A DNA stretch of 64,000 nucleotides from Chlamydoabsidia padenii (GCA_025330725.1 JAIWND010000040.1:62001-126000); one strand, 5' to 3'; numbered from the stretch's first letter, positions 23,110-35,113 are shown. Translations and numbers: made by a program. The notes: generated by a model not told the origin, from the letters alone.

Positions 23110-23726
23110 GTAACAGGCCTACCTTGCGCTCATTTTATCCTTAACATCACCCAGAATTCTATCAACGGAAAACTGACAATGGAAGACTTCCATCGCCAGT
23201 GGTGGATCGATGATTCAGTGGATATACCGGAAAACGAAGTGCAGGAAGGACAAAATGGCCATGGAGATATTCAAATTGTTATGGATCGCCTTTTGAATCG
23301 CTACAATCAATGGCCTTTACCACAACAATTACAGGCAAGACAGCGGTTAACGGAAATGGCTTTTGGACCATCACCTTTGATCCATGATCCAGTAATTAGA
23401 AGGGGAAGGGGAAGACCAGTTGGATCGACGGCACGCCACACCACCTCATCAACCCAAAGGGATCCTTCGTCGTTCGAAATCGTCGAACGTACTGAAAGAC
23501 ATTGCGGAAGATGCAGGCAACCCGGCCACACTGTCAGAACTTGCCCTAACTAATATTTGAAGCCGTATCCTTAAATTTTTTTAGTATAGATTATCCTTTC
23601 CCTTAGTATAAATTATCCATCATATCACAATAAAATGCACTTTTGCCTTGTTTTTATTACCGGCTAAATTCAACTTCCGAAATGTGGTCGATTTAAAAAA
23701 AACATGTGGTTGATTTAACAATTCCC
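21728..23726 (+). mobile_element. MULE element 1 (complete ends, 2.0 kb)
   Basis: The left end GGGAATTGTTAAATCGACCA and the right end are inverted copies of about 55 bp, both continuing through a T-run and the phrase AAATCGACCACATTTCGGAA. The flanks are ATAAAAAAA on the left and TTAAAAAAA on the right, an 8-of-9 match to the 8-9-bp target duplication typical of Mutator-like elements. The element encloses a degraded FAR1-type transposase. Confidence 0.82.
21865..23553 (+). pseudogene. FAR1/MULE transposase, internally deleted
   Basis: The first block (21865-22461) begins MSDQPQQQ and is a FAR1/WRKY-GCM1-like DNA-binding region (EHGFAITTRRSRRRGG, CPFLWKASKLRGGWVLKY, NNNHNHQL). After a stop at 22459 the transposase core survives only as VLLMDCTYKVNRFKMPLLQV, carrying the first catalytic Asp. 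The middle of the DDE domain is missing, and the sequence jumps to TTSRVESAHSMLKSYIK, carrying the Glu. The end has a SWIM-type zinc finger (GLPCAHFIL, after a 37-T tract) and a CCHC knuckle (CGRCRQPGHTVRTC). The deletion and stops make it inactive. The knuckle after the SWIM finger is typical of fungal MULEs. Confidence 0.8.
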
Positions 23727-23774
23727 TTAAAAAAATATAACACTAGGTTCAAATCAAGCTATACCAGTAAAGGA

Positions 23775-25337
23775 TCATTTGAACAAATGAGCCATTTTCC
23801 CCCCAAACAATTGTAAGTCAGATACCAATAAGGATCCTTCTTCCATCGCAGAGAAATGACCACCCTAGATACAAAAGTGAGATGATTAGTGTAAATTCAT
23901 ATGCATTATGCAAAATGACTTGCCATTGGATGTTCTTGGAAAAGAACCAAGTTGGCCGTAGCTTCAATCCATTCTTTGGGTACCCCTGAATACATATGCA
24001 CAAAAGATCAGTCAATCAGTTTATCCTTTTTTTTTTTTGAACTTACGCAAAACTTCATCTTCAAAGAGACTGACGGCAACAGGATTGTTGATATAAACAG
24101 CAGGTGTTAGTTCGTCCAATTGGTGGAAGACTTCGTAATACAGTCGCATAGAAGAAGACATGGTGTTGGTAAGCCAGTAAATAGAGACTTGAGTCAAGAA
24201 TTCCTTGGAGGACACAGTAGAAGGCAAAGAAGCAATAGATTGGAATTTATCTTTGTTCGAATGATAAGTCCAATTATGATACTTTTCCAACATCCATCCT
24301 ATATACAACATAAAGAGTGAGTGAATGTTTTTTCTTTTCCTCTTCAAGTTTACCTAATAAACCGACAGGACTATCGGATAAACCATAGGATAAAGAATAA
24401 GGCCGTGTTCCTTGAATGGCTCTGTAACCAGCTTCACGATCATTGACGACATCGGCAAAATTTCTTCCTTTGATTTTGAGTTTCCCTGGTCCATAGACTT
24501 GATCGAATCCCAAAACAGTAGCGCCCAGTAAGAATTTGGCGACCTTCAAAGGGTGATGATAGAGATTTTTTAATGTAGGCATAGGAGGAGTACAAACAAA
24601 AAGAGTGCAATGGATAGCTAAACATTGTTGATGGTAGCGTGAGACCAAGTACCTAACAACCATCGAGCCCCAATCTGTACCATGGGCAACTATTAAAAGA
24701 AAAGATGGGGTATTAGTGAAGTATATATTGTGCAATCAAGTTCACACTTGCTATATTTTGAATAACCAAGAGCTTCCATAATTTGATGAATGGAATCTCC
24801 CATTTGAGCTATACCAAAGCCAGGGGTGGTGGGTGGATCAGAGAAGCCATATCCTGGTAAACTAGGTGTAACCACATGATATGCCTAATTCAAATCATCA
24901 GCAAACCAACCTATCCTTTTTTTTTTTAGGGGGGGGAGGAGGAGGAGAAGAAGAGTAATTACCTGACCATTGTGAGCACCATCACGTAAAGGATTGATGA
25001 CTTTGTGGAATTCATAAAAAGTGGAAGGCCAGCCATGAAGCAATAGAAGTGGAATAGCATTAGGTTGACTGGATGATTCATGGATAAAATGAATCTTCAT
25101 TCCATCATTGGTGGTAAGCTTAAAGTGGTGCCATTGATTCATCTCATCACGAGCTTGTTCCCAGTCGTATTGATGTCGCCATTCTTGAGCAAGAGGTTGT
25201 AAGGCCCGACGAGGAGTACCATATTTCCACCCTACTGGTGCATTCAGTTCTTGAGGATAGATAGTATGATCAAGTCGATAATGCAGATCAGATAGTTGAG
25301 TTTCTGTAAAGCGTGGAATTTCAAAGGATTCAATCAT
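23775..25337 (-). CDS. Microsomal-type epoxide hydrolase
   Basis: Six exons (25337-24963, 24884-24752, 24689-24354, 24298-24047, 23985-23924, 23864-23775) give 415 residues. It opens the epoxide ring of xenobiotic or endogenous substrates by adding water. The N-terminal EHN region (FTETQLSDLHYRLDHT, WKYGTPRRALQPLAQEW) is followed by an alpha/beta-hydrolase fold: oxyanion HGWPSTFYEF, nucleophile Asp in AHGTDWGS, and catalytic His in GGHFSAMEEG near the C-terminus. Substrate-side tyrosines are plausible in the lid (QVSIYWLTNT, MRLYYEV). No N-terminal membrane anchor is present, so it is probably soluble, like several fungal and bacterial members. Introns 2 and 5 only keep the frame with GC-AG ends, both with donor GCAAGT. 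The start ATG directly precedes the EHN region. Confidence 0.9.
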
Positions 25338-25601
25338 GGTGAGAGAGTGTGTGTGAGAGAAAGAAAAGCAAAAGACAAGGGGCGGACCCTTCTTTATTTA
25401 GTGTGAAAGTCTAATTTTCATGAGTAACTTGAATTTTTCGTCGAATAAAATGTTAGTTAGCGTTTTGCAGAAGAACATATGATGTCTAACTTTTTAACTC
25501 ACCTTCTAAGAGACCCATCTCGCCTCAGAGGACGGGAAACCGAGAGTATTCCCATACCAGGAAGGACGCGACCCAAAAAGATGTTTAACTAATACATTAG
25601 C

Positions 25602-25744
<143 letters not shown>

Positions 25745-26693
25745 ATGATGTTGAGAAAGCAGGATACGCCACATTTGTGGCAGCCAGATGTATACCAATT
25801 TTAATGATGTTAATGGCAGCATTTGTATCTCGACCACGAAGTGAGTATCCAAAGCAATCGGGGTTGATACAGTGGACGACACCAAGGTTGGCGCGACCGT
25901 TCCGACGCTTTGGATGCTGGACACGACTATCACAAAGGCAGCATAGTTTGGATGACAAGTATTCGTTTGTGTCGATCAATTTTGTATTTGATTTCGAATA
26001 CAATGCCATTTGTAGCCGGTCCGTACTTCTTCTTTCTTGCCCATGGATTCTTGAACCAAAACCACGACCAGCATCGCCATAATAAATGGTGGTAGGTGCA
26101 GTGATTTTTTCCCCTTTCCCTTTCCCTTTTTCAGCCGTAGCAGGAGCAGCAAGGGAAGCAGAAGTAGTAGCACAAGCAGCACTAGCAGAAGAGAAAGCAG
26201 GGGCAGAAGAAGAAGAAGAAGAGGAAGAGGAAGGAGCAGCCTTTATGATCTGATTAGCGACGGTGGTGTACGCCTTGTCACGAAAAGGCGGCACACCGTT
26301 TTTTATCTTCTTCATCCAGGGCGATTGGTGATAAAATTGTGTCAAAATGTCTCTTGATTGCTTGTTATAGAAAAGTTTATCAATGAGCACCTCACATACA
26401 TTGTCGGTTTTCCACCACCAAGACATTATCGTTCTTCTTCTTTTCACCTTGCAGTTTGATTCGGTTTTGCAAGGTCCGGGCTTTACTGCTAATGGACTTG
26501 GCCAATATTTCCTTCTTGACAAACTCCAGAACTTTTTTCTTGCATCTTTATTGTTGTCGAGATGTTGTTCCAAAGCTGCATACTTGATAGAAAGTAAGAG
26601 GTACGTCCCTGATTGTTCCGAGTTCATAATCACCGCCGACGCTATGGTCTTGACACCAGGATCGACGCCAATATACTTGCTTCCAACTCGTAG

Positions 26694-26727
26694 GTAGCCA
26701 TCAACAGTAGGTAGCCATCAACAGTAG
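26694..26727. repeat. 17-bp tandem duplication that frameshifts locus B
   Basis: GTAGCCATCAACAGTAG occurs at 26694-26710 and again at 26711-26727. Since 17 is not a multiple of three, the frame upstream (TSSCEPTVDGYL) no longer joins the frame of the RuvC-I motif downstream. Counting one unit only, the two frames join directly. Confidence 0.85.
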
Positions 26728-29535
26728 GTTCACAAGAAGAAGTAGTATCAACGGATTTTTTACCATTGATGTTGTTGTAGATCACCGCTTTCTTCTTGTT
26801 AGCTACATCAATGTCAGCATATACATCAGTAACTTGATGGTATATGCGATTTAAAGATGCTTTGTTGATTTTCCGCTTTTCGATACATGCTTTTTTATCT
26901 TCCATGAGCTGACTGCTGGGTGATTCACGAAAAGACTTGACAATGTTGAAGATCTGTTGATTATTGTCTTTGATAGTCTTTTGCAAACCAGATACGGGCG
27001 CCTTGATACCTTTCAGTCATGCATAAAGGTTGTTGGTTTCTTGTTTCAAAGCGGCTATGTCGTCCCAGTCTTTTTGTTTGTCAGCTTGCTGTCAATGTGC
27101 TTTGTGACTAACCGTCGAAGAAGCAAATGGATGAGAAAATTCCTTTTTGTTATAAGTTACTTGAAGATGGATGATGCCAGAAGATGTAATGATGATCTTA
27201 TTATCGAATTCAACATTTCTTTTGGCACACAATCCTTCAACCTCTTGCATATCAATACCTGTTTCGAAAATGGCTGCAGGATTCGGAGGAGGCCATTTTC
27301 AAACTTGTAATCGAATCGTCTTGTCTGGTTTTTAATATGCTTGTGTTTTTCTTGTTCGAGTCGTCAACACATCGGGTGAATGTATAAAGACCATTGTGAT
27401 TGATATGGAGAGCATGTAGTGTGCCCAGAGAAGGTTCAGGTGTCATCTTACGTGAGTATCGACCATAACCAGTGGATTGCAGCACCGCGTTACACATATC
27501 GATAATGTGAAGATTTACCAATACATGACTATCAACCTCGGCTTCATTCACTTCTTGTAAAACAAAACGCCGAAAGAATGTAAAAACCTTGATGATGGGA
27601 GCAGTTGACTGTTCGTTGATTGCTGGGAAGGTGTCCATAATTTCCTCTTGCGTGAGCGGATCGTCATTTGGTTTTTGTCGTAGATGTTTCATCAAAAATC
27701 CACATAAACGATTGATCATCGCTGCGCTGGGACAATGCTGAAGATCTGAGGTAGTTGCCGAGGTAGTATTCATTACTTCATCATCCATTGCTTCATCATC
27801 CATTGTTTCAGTAGAAGGATTGCCTTGTTCAATAGGAGCATTCTTTTTTTCAAAAAGAGTATGTTCTTTTCTCATGTTTGCGATTTTCGCTTTCAGATCA
27901 TTGAGTTCGGTTTCGAGATTTTCCACCTTGGTTTTTTCATACAGGATTTTTTTCTCATAATGAGCTTTTGGTGTACGTTGTCCAAATTTTCGAATTCTTT
28001 TCTTGCGTTTTCAAAGCCGCAATTCCAGTTGTCTCCGATCAACCATAAGTTTTAGTATTTGAGACTTCTTTTCAGCAGGATCCTTTTTTGTCGAGTGAGC
28101 ACTAAAAAGAGAAGAGTAAACATCAGTACTTTAATTATCTTCATTATAGAATCAGTTGGTTTTCTTTTATTTACCCGCTAATTCTATCATAGTATGATTT
28201 TTCTCTTTCTGGACACAAATTTATCCGTAACAGCACAGTAATAGCCTTTTTAATAACATAGTTCACCCGGTTGTCTGCGTGCATATTTATAATGTTGGTT
28301 GCCATTATCGTGAATTGAGGAAGAATTAATGGATAATATCCATCAGGTAAGTCGTTTAAAAAGCATGCATCAAAGTCTTCGTACGGAAGTATGAACTCTT
28401 CATTGGTAACTTTCAAAGATGACATCCCCATGGAAGAAAATGACATTTGAGAGAAAGACGTAGACATTTCAGTGGAAGAAGTTGACATTTGAGAAGATGA
28501 CGCTTCATCAAGCACTGTGTAGTCTCTTCGTTGTTTTGCACCATAAAACTTGTAAAAGAGACGTTCAAGATGTCGATTTGTAAATGTATCCAATAGTTTT
28601 CTTTTTTGAGAATCCGTTCGTGTTTTCATATTCATTAGTCTATCCTTCATGTCCCGGTCGAGGTGAGCCAGTTTTCTTTCACATTTTTGTCGGAGATGGG
28701 AAGACGGTACAATGTCAGTAACAAATGAATAAGAAGAATGGCTGTCCAAAATATAGTACAGATACATTAGTTGTCTTTAATAATATATAATTTGATGGAT
28801 TTACCTGTCAAGGTAGGACTGTGCGATCAGGGGTACCATGATTGACATCTCGTATACTACATCAGAAACAGTCTTCATCACATCCAAGTATCTTTCTCGC
28901 CATTTTGATTTCATAATTTTTGTATTTACTTGATGGTCTTCACACCTTGGTTCACCTTCATTCGCTTGTTTCCTTTTAATTTTGGCTGGTCATCTGATTG
29001 CTTTCTTTTTGATGAGGTTGAAGCTTTGCCGGTATCTTTCCTGGGTGACGTTACTTCATCATATACTGCATCAACGTTTTCTGCTACAAACTTTCGCCAT
29101 TTCACCTCCAGTGCATAATAATTTTTGACACAGAAGTCCGTCATACTATCTGCAGTCGTAGTTGTTGGCATATCTGCATGTGAAAGAATGATCAGTAATT
29201 AAATTTATATATACTTGCTCACTCTCCCTTTTACCTCCATCTTCCAGCTTCCCGTTGCATTCATTCCACAAGGCTGCGGGTTTTTTATAAAATAAACAAA
29301 AACGAGGTTTCTGTTGATCCTCCTTGTATCTTTCCAATATGACTTCTTTACTTGTGGGGATGTTCTTGAAGTATTTGACAACTTTCTTCAGCTGTTCCTC
29401 CAGTCGGTCCTTAAATGCCATTTTGATGAAATGATCACATCGTTCTGTATACTGGACATGATTATAAAAACTTCGTCCATCCTCAGGTGGAGGGATAGGG
29501 TGAGATGTGTTTGATGAGCCAGCGTCTTCATCCAT

Positions 29536-30130
29536 ATGTATATATATAATATAGCAATGTGGATATGATAAACGGCACCTTCGCTTTGTACTCTACTTGA
29601 CTCTTTCCATTTATTATTGACACGACGATTCTAATCAACATGGAATCTTGACCGATTGTAACTCGAACATGTGAAAAAGTGGAGTAAAAGCAAGCACACA
29701 TGGTGTCTCTTCCTTTTATATATATATATATATTTAATAAAACACATCATCTTTTCTTGATCCCTTGCTCGTTGATATTGTCACTCGCAATAAGACTGTT
29801 GTGTAGTTTAGTTAATACAGATGAAGAAAAAAAGTAACAGGAACATGATTGTGAGGAAACGTAATTAAAGTTTTAGAGAAGAGGTGGTGCACGGACATTG
29901 TGTAACAATGATCGATGGAGAGGGTGATCAAGATGGGAATACAGTCAAGGGTAATAGATAGATAAATACATACACTAGTAAAGCTTTTTTTCCATCCAAA
30001 TAGAAACAGTAGCACCACCATCCACCAATAGTTCACGACCAGAGTAGTAATGAGCAAACCGAGCACAAAGAAACAATACATTCGAAGGCACCCATATTTC
30101 TTGTCTTGAACATAACTTTCTTCATTGAAA
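29536..30130. other. Intergenic with a (TA)n tract
   Basis: This is the spacer between locus B and MULE element 2. It holds a (TA)n tract at about 29717-29733. A hydrophobic 89-codon minus-strand frame at 29812-30081 has no homology that I recognise and no splice partners, so it is not called. Confidence 0.4.
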
Positions 30131-33025
30131 GCCTATCCTGAATTTTGCGCATCATAAGTAGAGAGGTAACTGGGTTTGAAAAATGGAGGGGGGGTTTGAC
30201 TAAAAGTGTTACTGTATTCTCCCAATTTTTTCTCTTTTCTTCCTTTCTTCATCCTACAATCATCCACTCATCATCACAACCATGTCTTTTATCCATTCTT
30301 CCTTAGAATTGCTCAAACGCACGACCGGCCCTGTCGCCCCCTTTGATTCGGTGTGCCCTTCCACCAAGACTATGCCACGCCGTGATTGAGACTTGTTCCT
30401 TCAACGTGAACAGCGACGCACCAATGTCGACTTTTACAAGCGCACCAATGGAGCGGCTAGAAAACGAGACCGTGTCTTCTTGAAATTATTTGGAAACCAT
30501 GACGGTACGGCATATGTGGCTCCTGAAACTCACACGGCAAATGAATTGGATGTAACCAGCCCATCTTCCGCAAGTGATGCGCCTGTCCGTCAAGTGAAAG
30601 ACGTAACGTCAAGAAGGAGTTTTCGAAAGTAAGTCTGGTATATGATAAAAATTAGTACACTAATGATGGCACTTATTGATTTGATTTTAGATATACCAGT
30701 GTCAGCGGTATCCTAAACCCAAACCAACTACATCGACTTCTACCAACGTCAATCGCAGGTTTGATACGATTCCATGTGACTGTACCGCATCTATTAAGGT
30801 GACTTCGACCTCGGATGGTCCATCCATTGTTACTGTCGTATATGATTGGAATCATGTTGGTCACGTTCCCGGCAGTGTGGAAAACATGGCGTCTGCTCCT
30901 ACTAGTCGCGATACTCGCTTGGCCCTAAACCAATTGATGGAAAGCAAGATGAATTGGATTACCATCAAGCACCTGCTCCGTCAAGACACTACAAGCCTTA
31001 GAATAATGCTGGACATGGAGGACGACGCCAATATCGAAGAGTCGATGCGCTTGACATATGACTCAGTGTACTATGCGATGACCAATCATATGACGAAGGT
31101 TGCTCGACTTCACGACAATCTATCAACCAGTCTCGGCAAATGGGACACCAAGATTACTGCATCTGGTAGGCACTGCTTCTCAAAAAACTTGGATGCCATC
31201 GACGAAGGTATGTTTTTGTTTGCCTTCTGCTCTGAGTGGCAACTAAATGTAAGTATTAAAGCAGCAAACAGAAACGCATATCATTGTTGCTAACATTCTC
31301 TTATCTGGTGTATGTGAAATGGAGTGTCTACGAAAAGATGGCAGGGTCCTATGCATGGATTCTACTCATGGTACTTGCGTCTCCAACCTGGGGGTGAAGT
31401 GTCATCTATACACTTTGGTGGTCAGGTCATCTGCGACTGGCAAAGGTCAGCCCGTGTGCTTCATGATCACCAATCATGCTGGCTCTTATCCCGTCAAGTT
31501 TCGGTTGGAATGGCTTCGTCAAGATCTGGACTTCACACCTCGGCAAATCATGATCGACAATTTTGATGCGGAGATGGCTGGGATCAAGGAAGCTTACGGT
31601 GAAGACGTAAAGGTTGTGCTCTGGCATTGGCATATATTGAAGGCATGGAGGCAAAATATCGTCAAGTTGGTGCAGGTGCTAAGTCGTAGGGGTACCGGGC
31701 CGACAGCTACGGAGCGAAAGGCGTATCGTGATGAAGTATTGAAGCAGATGATCGCTATGATGTATACCCGGACGGATGCAGAATTTGAAGACGCTTATGC
31801 CGATTTTAATGATGCAAATGGCACTCCGGATGGCATTTGCGATGTTACTGGCCTGATTGTTTACTTCGACAGATACTATCTTGGGAAGAGGGAAAATTGG
31901 TCTATGGCTTGGAGGCAGGTGAGTTTCTTGTGGGAAGGAGAATGGGGGGAGGGCATAGAACACAGCTTAGCACGTAATACCTTAGTGTAGTTTTATACTG
32001 TATGATGGATTAGTGTTTTGATGTTATAAAAAGTGTGGTATTGACAATAAAAATCTTCCATACATTTAAAACCATGTTGTTTTTTTTATGTTGATATAAT
32101 AGTGCGACTTTGACATCCGTACCAACAACTATGTCGAAAGTTGGCACCGAACTTTGAAGGAAGTGTATCTCCAGAAAATTTGTTCTCAGCGGGTCGATGT
32201 GCTGGTGTACGTCCTGATGGAAATGGTGCTCCCTGATTTTATGGCGGATTGTGTCAAGACTGGTGCTCTTTTCCAAAGTGGTGTGTTGACTATTGCAGAA
32301 AAACGACGAAGAAGACTGGCAAACAACATTGACGGTAAAACAATTGATTTTAACAGCAGAAAAAGATTCTTTTTTTTTTAACAAAGCATTGTCTTTAATT
32401 AGCTGATGATGCCTTGGAAATAATCAACAATGATGTACCTGGCATAATCAAGGTAAAATCCTTCGATTTGGAAAGCACAAGTGTCTACGATATCACCAAC
32501 ACCAACGACGGAAACATGATGATTGGTTGCTCATGCCCATCTTTCATCCAAAGTGAAACAAGATGTAAGCATATGTTTCTTGTGAACAGAATCCATCAGA
32601 TCTTATTCCCTGATATTACTCATCAACAACATGCCATCAACACCAGCGAAGCACCATCCACAAGCGACCAAGCCAATGATCCCAATGAAGTTGCCAGAGC
32701 TGTCATGTAAAAAACCTAATCTTTATTATTAAAAGTCAAAAGCAAATACTATACTAACTAACCTCTATTTCTAGTCTTAAAACCAATAGCGACAGATTGC
32801 ACGATCTAATGTCAAGTATTAGATACGATGATGGGGGTGCTTCTAAAATATTGCGTGCCGCAGCGATATTGGCGAATGCCTGGTTAATGAAGGATGCCGA
32901 ACACCCTATGTGACAAAATAATCACCAAAGACGATATTAGGGGTGGGGTTTCAAGTCAAATAGTATAGCTTTATAATTATTATGTATCAATAAAACAAAA
33001 TAAAACATCAAATACAACTGGGGAC

Positions 33026-33070
<45 letters not shown>

Positions 33071-33729
33071 ATCTACTAGATTGCGATCATCTATATTATT
33101 AATACTGTATGATACTATGACTAAAGTATGTGGGGAAGGTCGATGTAAGATTGTGCATGCTGGAGATATGTCAAGAGGTGGATGTGTGATCGCTATTATG
33201 CTGGTAGGTTATCTAATATAGTTCAAGTGAACGGGCTGATCAACTCAGCCAAGAAGCTCTGAGTTGCTGGTCATACCAATGTAGATAATGGACCTACAAT
33301 ATATAAAAGATAAAAGTAACAGCAGGAGACATTTTGTTAATAGTAGTTATTCATGGCATTCTTACAACGGGTCAAGTTTCTTTAGTGGATTCAGAGACCA
33401 TGGTGTTTTGTTACAAGTTCAAACACGATATTAGTTATCATAGCGTTACCCTTTTCAACTTTCTTTGTTACATTACCTTCTCTTTTGTTTCCCTTTGTCG
33501 TTGTGTTACTATTAATATGTAATAAACTATTAAACTTTGTTTTAACTTGAAGAAGAATGGATAAGAGACATGGTTATGATGATGAGTGGACGATTGTAGG
33601 ATGAAGAAAGGAAGAAAAGAGAAAACATTGGGAGAATAACACTTTTCTGGTCAAGACTCCCCCTTTTTTTCAAATCCAGTTATCTCTATACTGGTAAAAT
33701 CCTCATGATGTGCAAAATTCAGGATAGGC
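30131..33729 (+). mobile_element. MULE element 2 (3.6 kb, long inverted repeats)
   Basis: Long imperfect terminal inverted repeats (30131-30294 and 33559-33729) both start GCCTATCCTGAATTTTGC from the outside and run inward to CATCCTACAATC and ATCATCA.AACCATGTCT. The left repeat therefore includes the transposase start codon. Flanking bases (TCATTGAAA and AATTTTCAT) do not form a clear target duplication. An (AT)n(GT)n microsatellite lies inside at about 33028-33071. Confidence 0.75.
30282..32913 (+). pseudogene. MULE transposase with premature stop
   Basis: The gene starts at 30282 (MSFIHSSLELLKRTTG) but has an in-frame TGA at 30387-30389, and the first splice junction leads into the wrong frame. 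Downstream blocks look well kept: an N-terminal zinc-binding region (FDTIPCDCTASIKV, YDWNHVGHVPGS), the DDE core with Asp in LCMDSTHGTC, Asp in QIMIDNFDAEMAG and Glu in NYVESWHRTLKE, and a SWIM finger (CSCPSFIQSETRCKHMFLV). The last exon, about 32776-32913, ends in MKDAEHPM. Introns are GT-AG. The gene fills its element and was presumably the autonomous transposase of the family. Confidence 0.78.
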
Positions 33730-34179
33730 AATTTTCATACCATCGGAGTTTTGACAGAAGGATGTTAGCAAGTTGCATAATGATCCATTTCTTTTAAAGA
33801 GTTTACCTTGTATCAATGATAAGCTTTATGCTAATCATAAAGTTTGGTGAGGAGATGGTTCAGGGTGACAGTACACAAGGGGGGAGGATGTTGCTAATTC
33901 TCAAAGTGGATATTTTTGGAAGTACTTTTATCCCGTGTTATACAAACTTGGCAGGGTAACGCTGAATGTAATCGAGGATCATCAATTATGTTGGTACTAT
34001 AGAACTAAGGCTCTTAACAAGCAGTTTTGGTCTTGGTCAAGACCGGGTATTGATTACTTTTTATCTCAATACCTTATTAAGATCAATACCAAGTTGAGAG
34101 CCTTAGCTCTATCTCAGGATTTAAAACAATGTGCTAATTCTTTTTTGATTTTAATTTTCATTTACAACTTGCATAACAT
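33730..34179. other. Intergenic with a foldback element
   Basis: This spacer lies between MULE 2 and the F-box gene. At 34003-34110 it carries nested inverted repeats: ACTAAGGCTCTTAAC pairs with GTTGAGAGCCTTAGC (13 of 15), GGTATTGAT (34046-34054) pairs with ATCAATACC (34082-34090), and GGTCTT..AAGACC forms a side hairpin. The rest shows nothing recognisable. Confidence 0.55.
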
Positions 34180-35004
34180 CTATTCTAACAAAGAAGAGAG
34201 AGCCTTGATCAAGTCAGGTTTTACCAATGCCCATTCTTGTTCACTCATCATGATTTTTCTCACCACCTCGTCCAAGCTGAGTGATGAATTACCCAAAAGG
34301 TACAGTTTCGCCAAATGATATTTGTAAACAACAGATGGATCGACAAGAGCTTGATGTAAAGCCTGATAACGACCTAAAGCAGACGTATCACTTGATTCAT
34401 TATCATCGTCAGGTACCACTAGTGAAGAACGAGAGAGAAGCCATGGAATGGATACTCTTGCCGAAACAACGTTTTTACGATTTTCTATTTGAATGCAGGC
34501 TGTCCATTGATCGCCGGCCCAAAACTTGGCCAGTAGTTCAGGAAACAAATAGAGTTGTTGATGCAATGCCACATAAGTATGATGGAAAAAATAATGAGCC
34601 TGTTGTTGAGGAGAAAGACTTGAAGGCGCAATGGTGGAAGTACAAGGCCAACCTTCAAAGACCATACGAACACCTTGAATATCTTTGCCAGAAAGTAAAC
34701 CCGAGGTGATTGGTTTGAATTCAACCCAACCATCTTGACAAGAGGATAAAGTGAGTTCAATGGTGTTTGACTTGTCGAGTTTTGGTGACGAGCAAATCAA
34801 AATCTTGGTTTGACCGATGGCTCGGGATATAGCCACATCACGCTGTTGTCGCCATGTGCTACATACTTGGCCCATCTTGACATTCTCTTTTAGATCCATA
34901 TAGGAAAACACTTCAAGTAAGATTTCATTAGGAAGATCAAATAACATTTGTGGAAAAAATAAAGAATCAGATTCAGGGGCATGATCCATGTCGTTTTTAT
35001 ACAT
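34180..35004 (-). CDS. F-box protein
   Basis: A single exon of 274 residues. The N-terminal F-box (about residues 18-60: MLFDLPNEILLEVFSYMDLK, then CSTWRQQRDVAI) would bind Skp1 in an SCF ubiquitin ligase. The remainder has no WD or leucine-rich repeats that I can see, so the substrate is unknown. Residues 75-185 look like a beta-rich domain (VEFKPITSGLL, GVRMVFEGWPC), and the C-terminus is helical. The start is the first ATG of the frame. The gene is divergent from the Zn2Cys6 gene with about 110 bp between the starts, including a 35-T tract, so they share a promoter region. Confidence 0.82.
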   Translation of the reverse strand: MYKNDMDHAPESDSLFFPQMLFDLPNEILLEVFSYMDLKENVKMGQVCSTWRQQRDVAISRAIGQTKILICSSPKLDKSNTIELTLSSCQDGWVEFKPITSGLLSGKDIQGVRMVFEGWPCTSTIAPSSLSPQQQAHYFFHHTYVALHQQLYLFPELLAKFWAGDQWTACIQIENRKNVVSARVSIPWLLSRSSLVVPDDDNESSDTSALGRYQALHQALVDPSVVYKYHLAKLYLLGNSSLSLDEVVRKIMMSEQEWALVKPDLIKALSSLLE

Positions 35005-35058
35005 TTTTAAAACTCAACGTGCCGTTCACTGATTTGTTCACTGTCTTGCTGCGACTCT

Positions 35059-35060
<2 letters not shown>

Positions 35061-35095
<35 letters not shown>
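35061..35095. repeat. 35-T tract in a divergent promoter
   Basis: An uninterrupted T run lies between the F-box gene start (35004) and the Zn2Cys6 start (35114). Poly(dA:dT) tracts of this kind exclude nucleosomes in yeasts; a role as a shared promoter element is inferred. Confidence 0.6.
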
Positions 35096-35096
<1 letters not shown>

Positions 35097-35113
35097 TTAA
35101 ACAATGTCATATT

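Noticed and set aside
29812..30081. Hydrophobic 89-codon minus-strand frame
   Set aside because: Membrane-like composition alone is expected by chance in T-rich DNA; there is no partner exon or homology.
33028..33071. AT/GT microsatellite considered as a regulatory site
   Set aside because: It is a simple repeat inside a dead MULE, with no evidence of function.
30131..33729. Target-site duplication for MULE element 2
   Set aside because: The nine bases on either side (TCATTGAAA and AATTTTCAT) do not match; the flanks may have decayed, so no duplication is claimed.
33935..34318. 127-codon plus-strand frame across the foldback and F-box 3' end
   Set aside because: It overlaps the clear F-box gene on the other strand and spans a hairpin; no motif is present.
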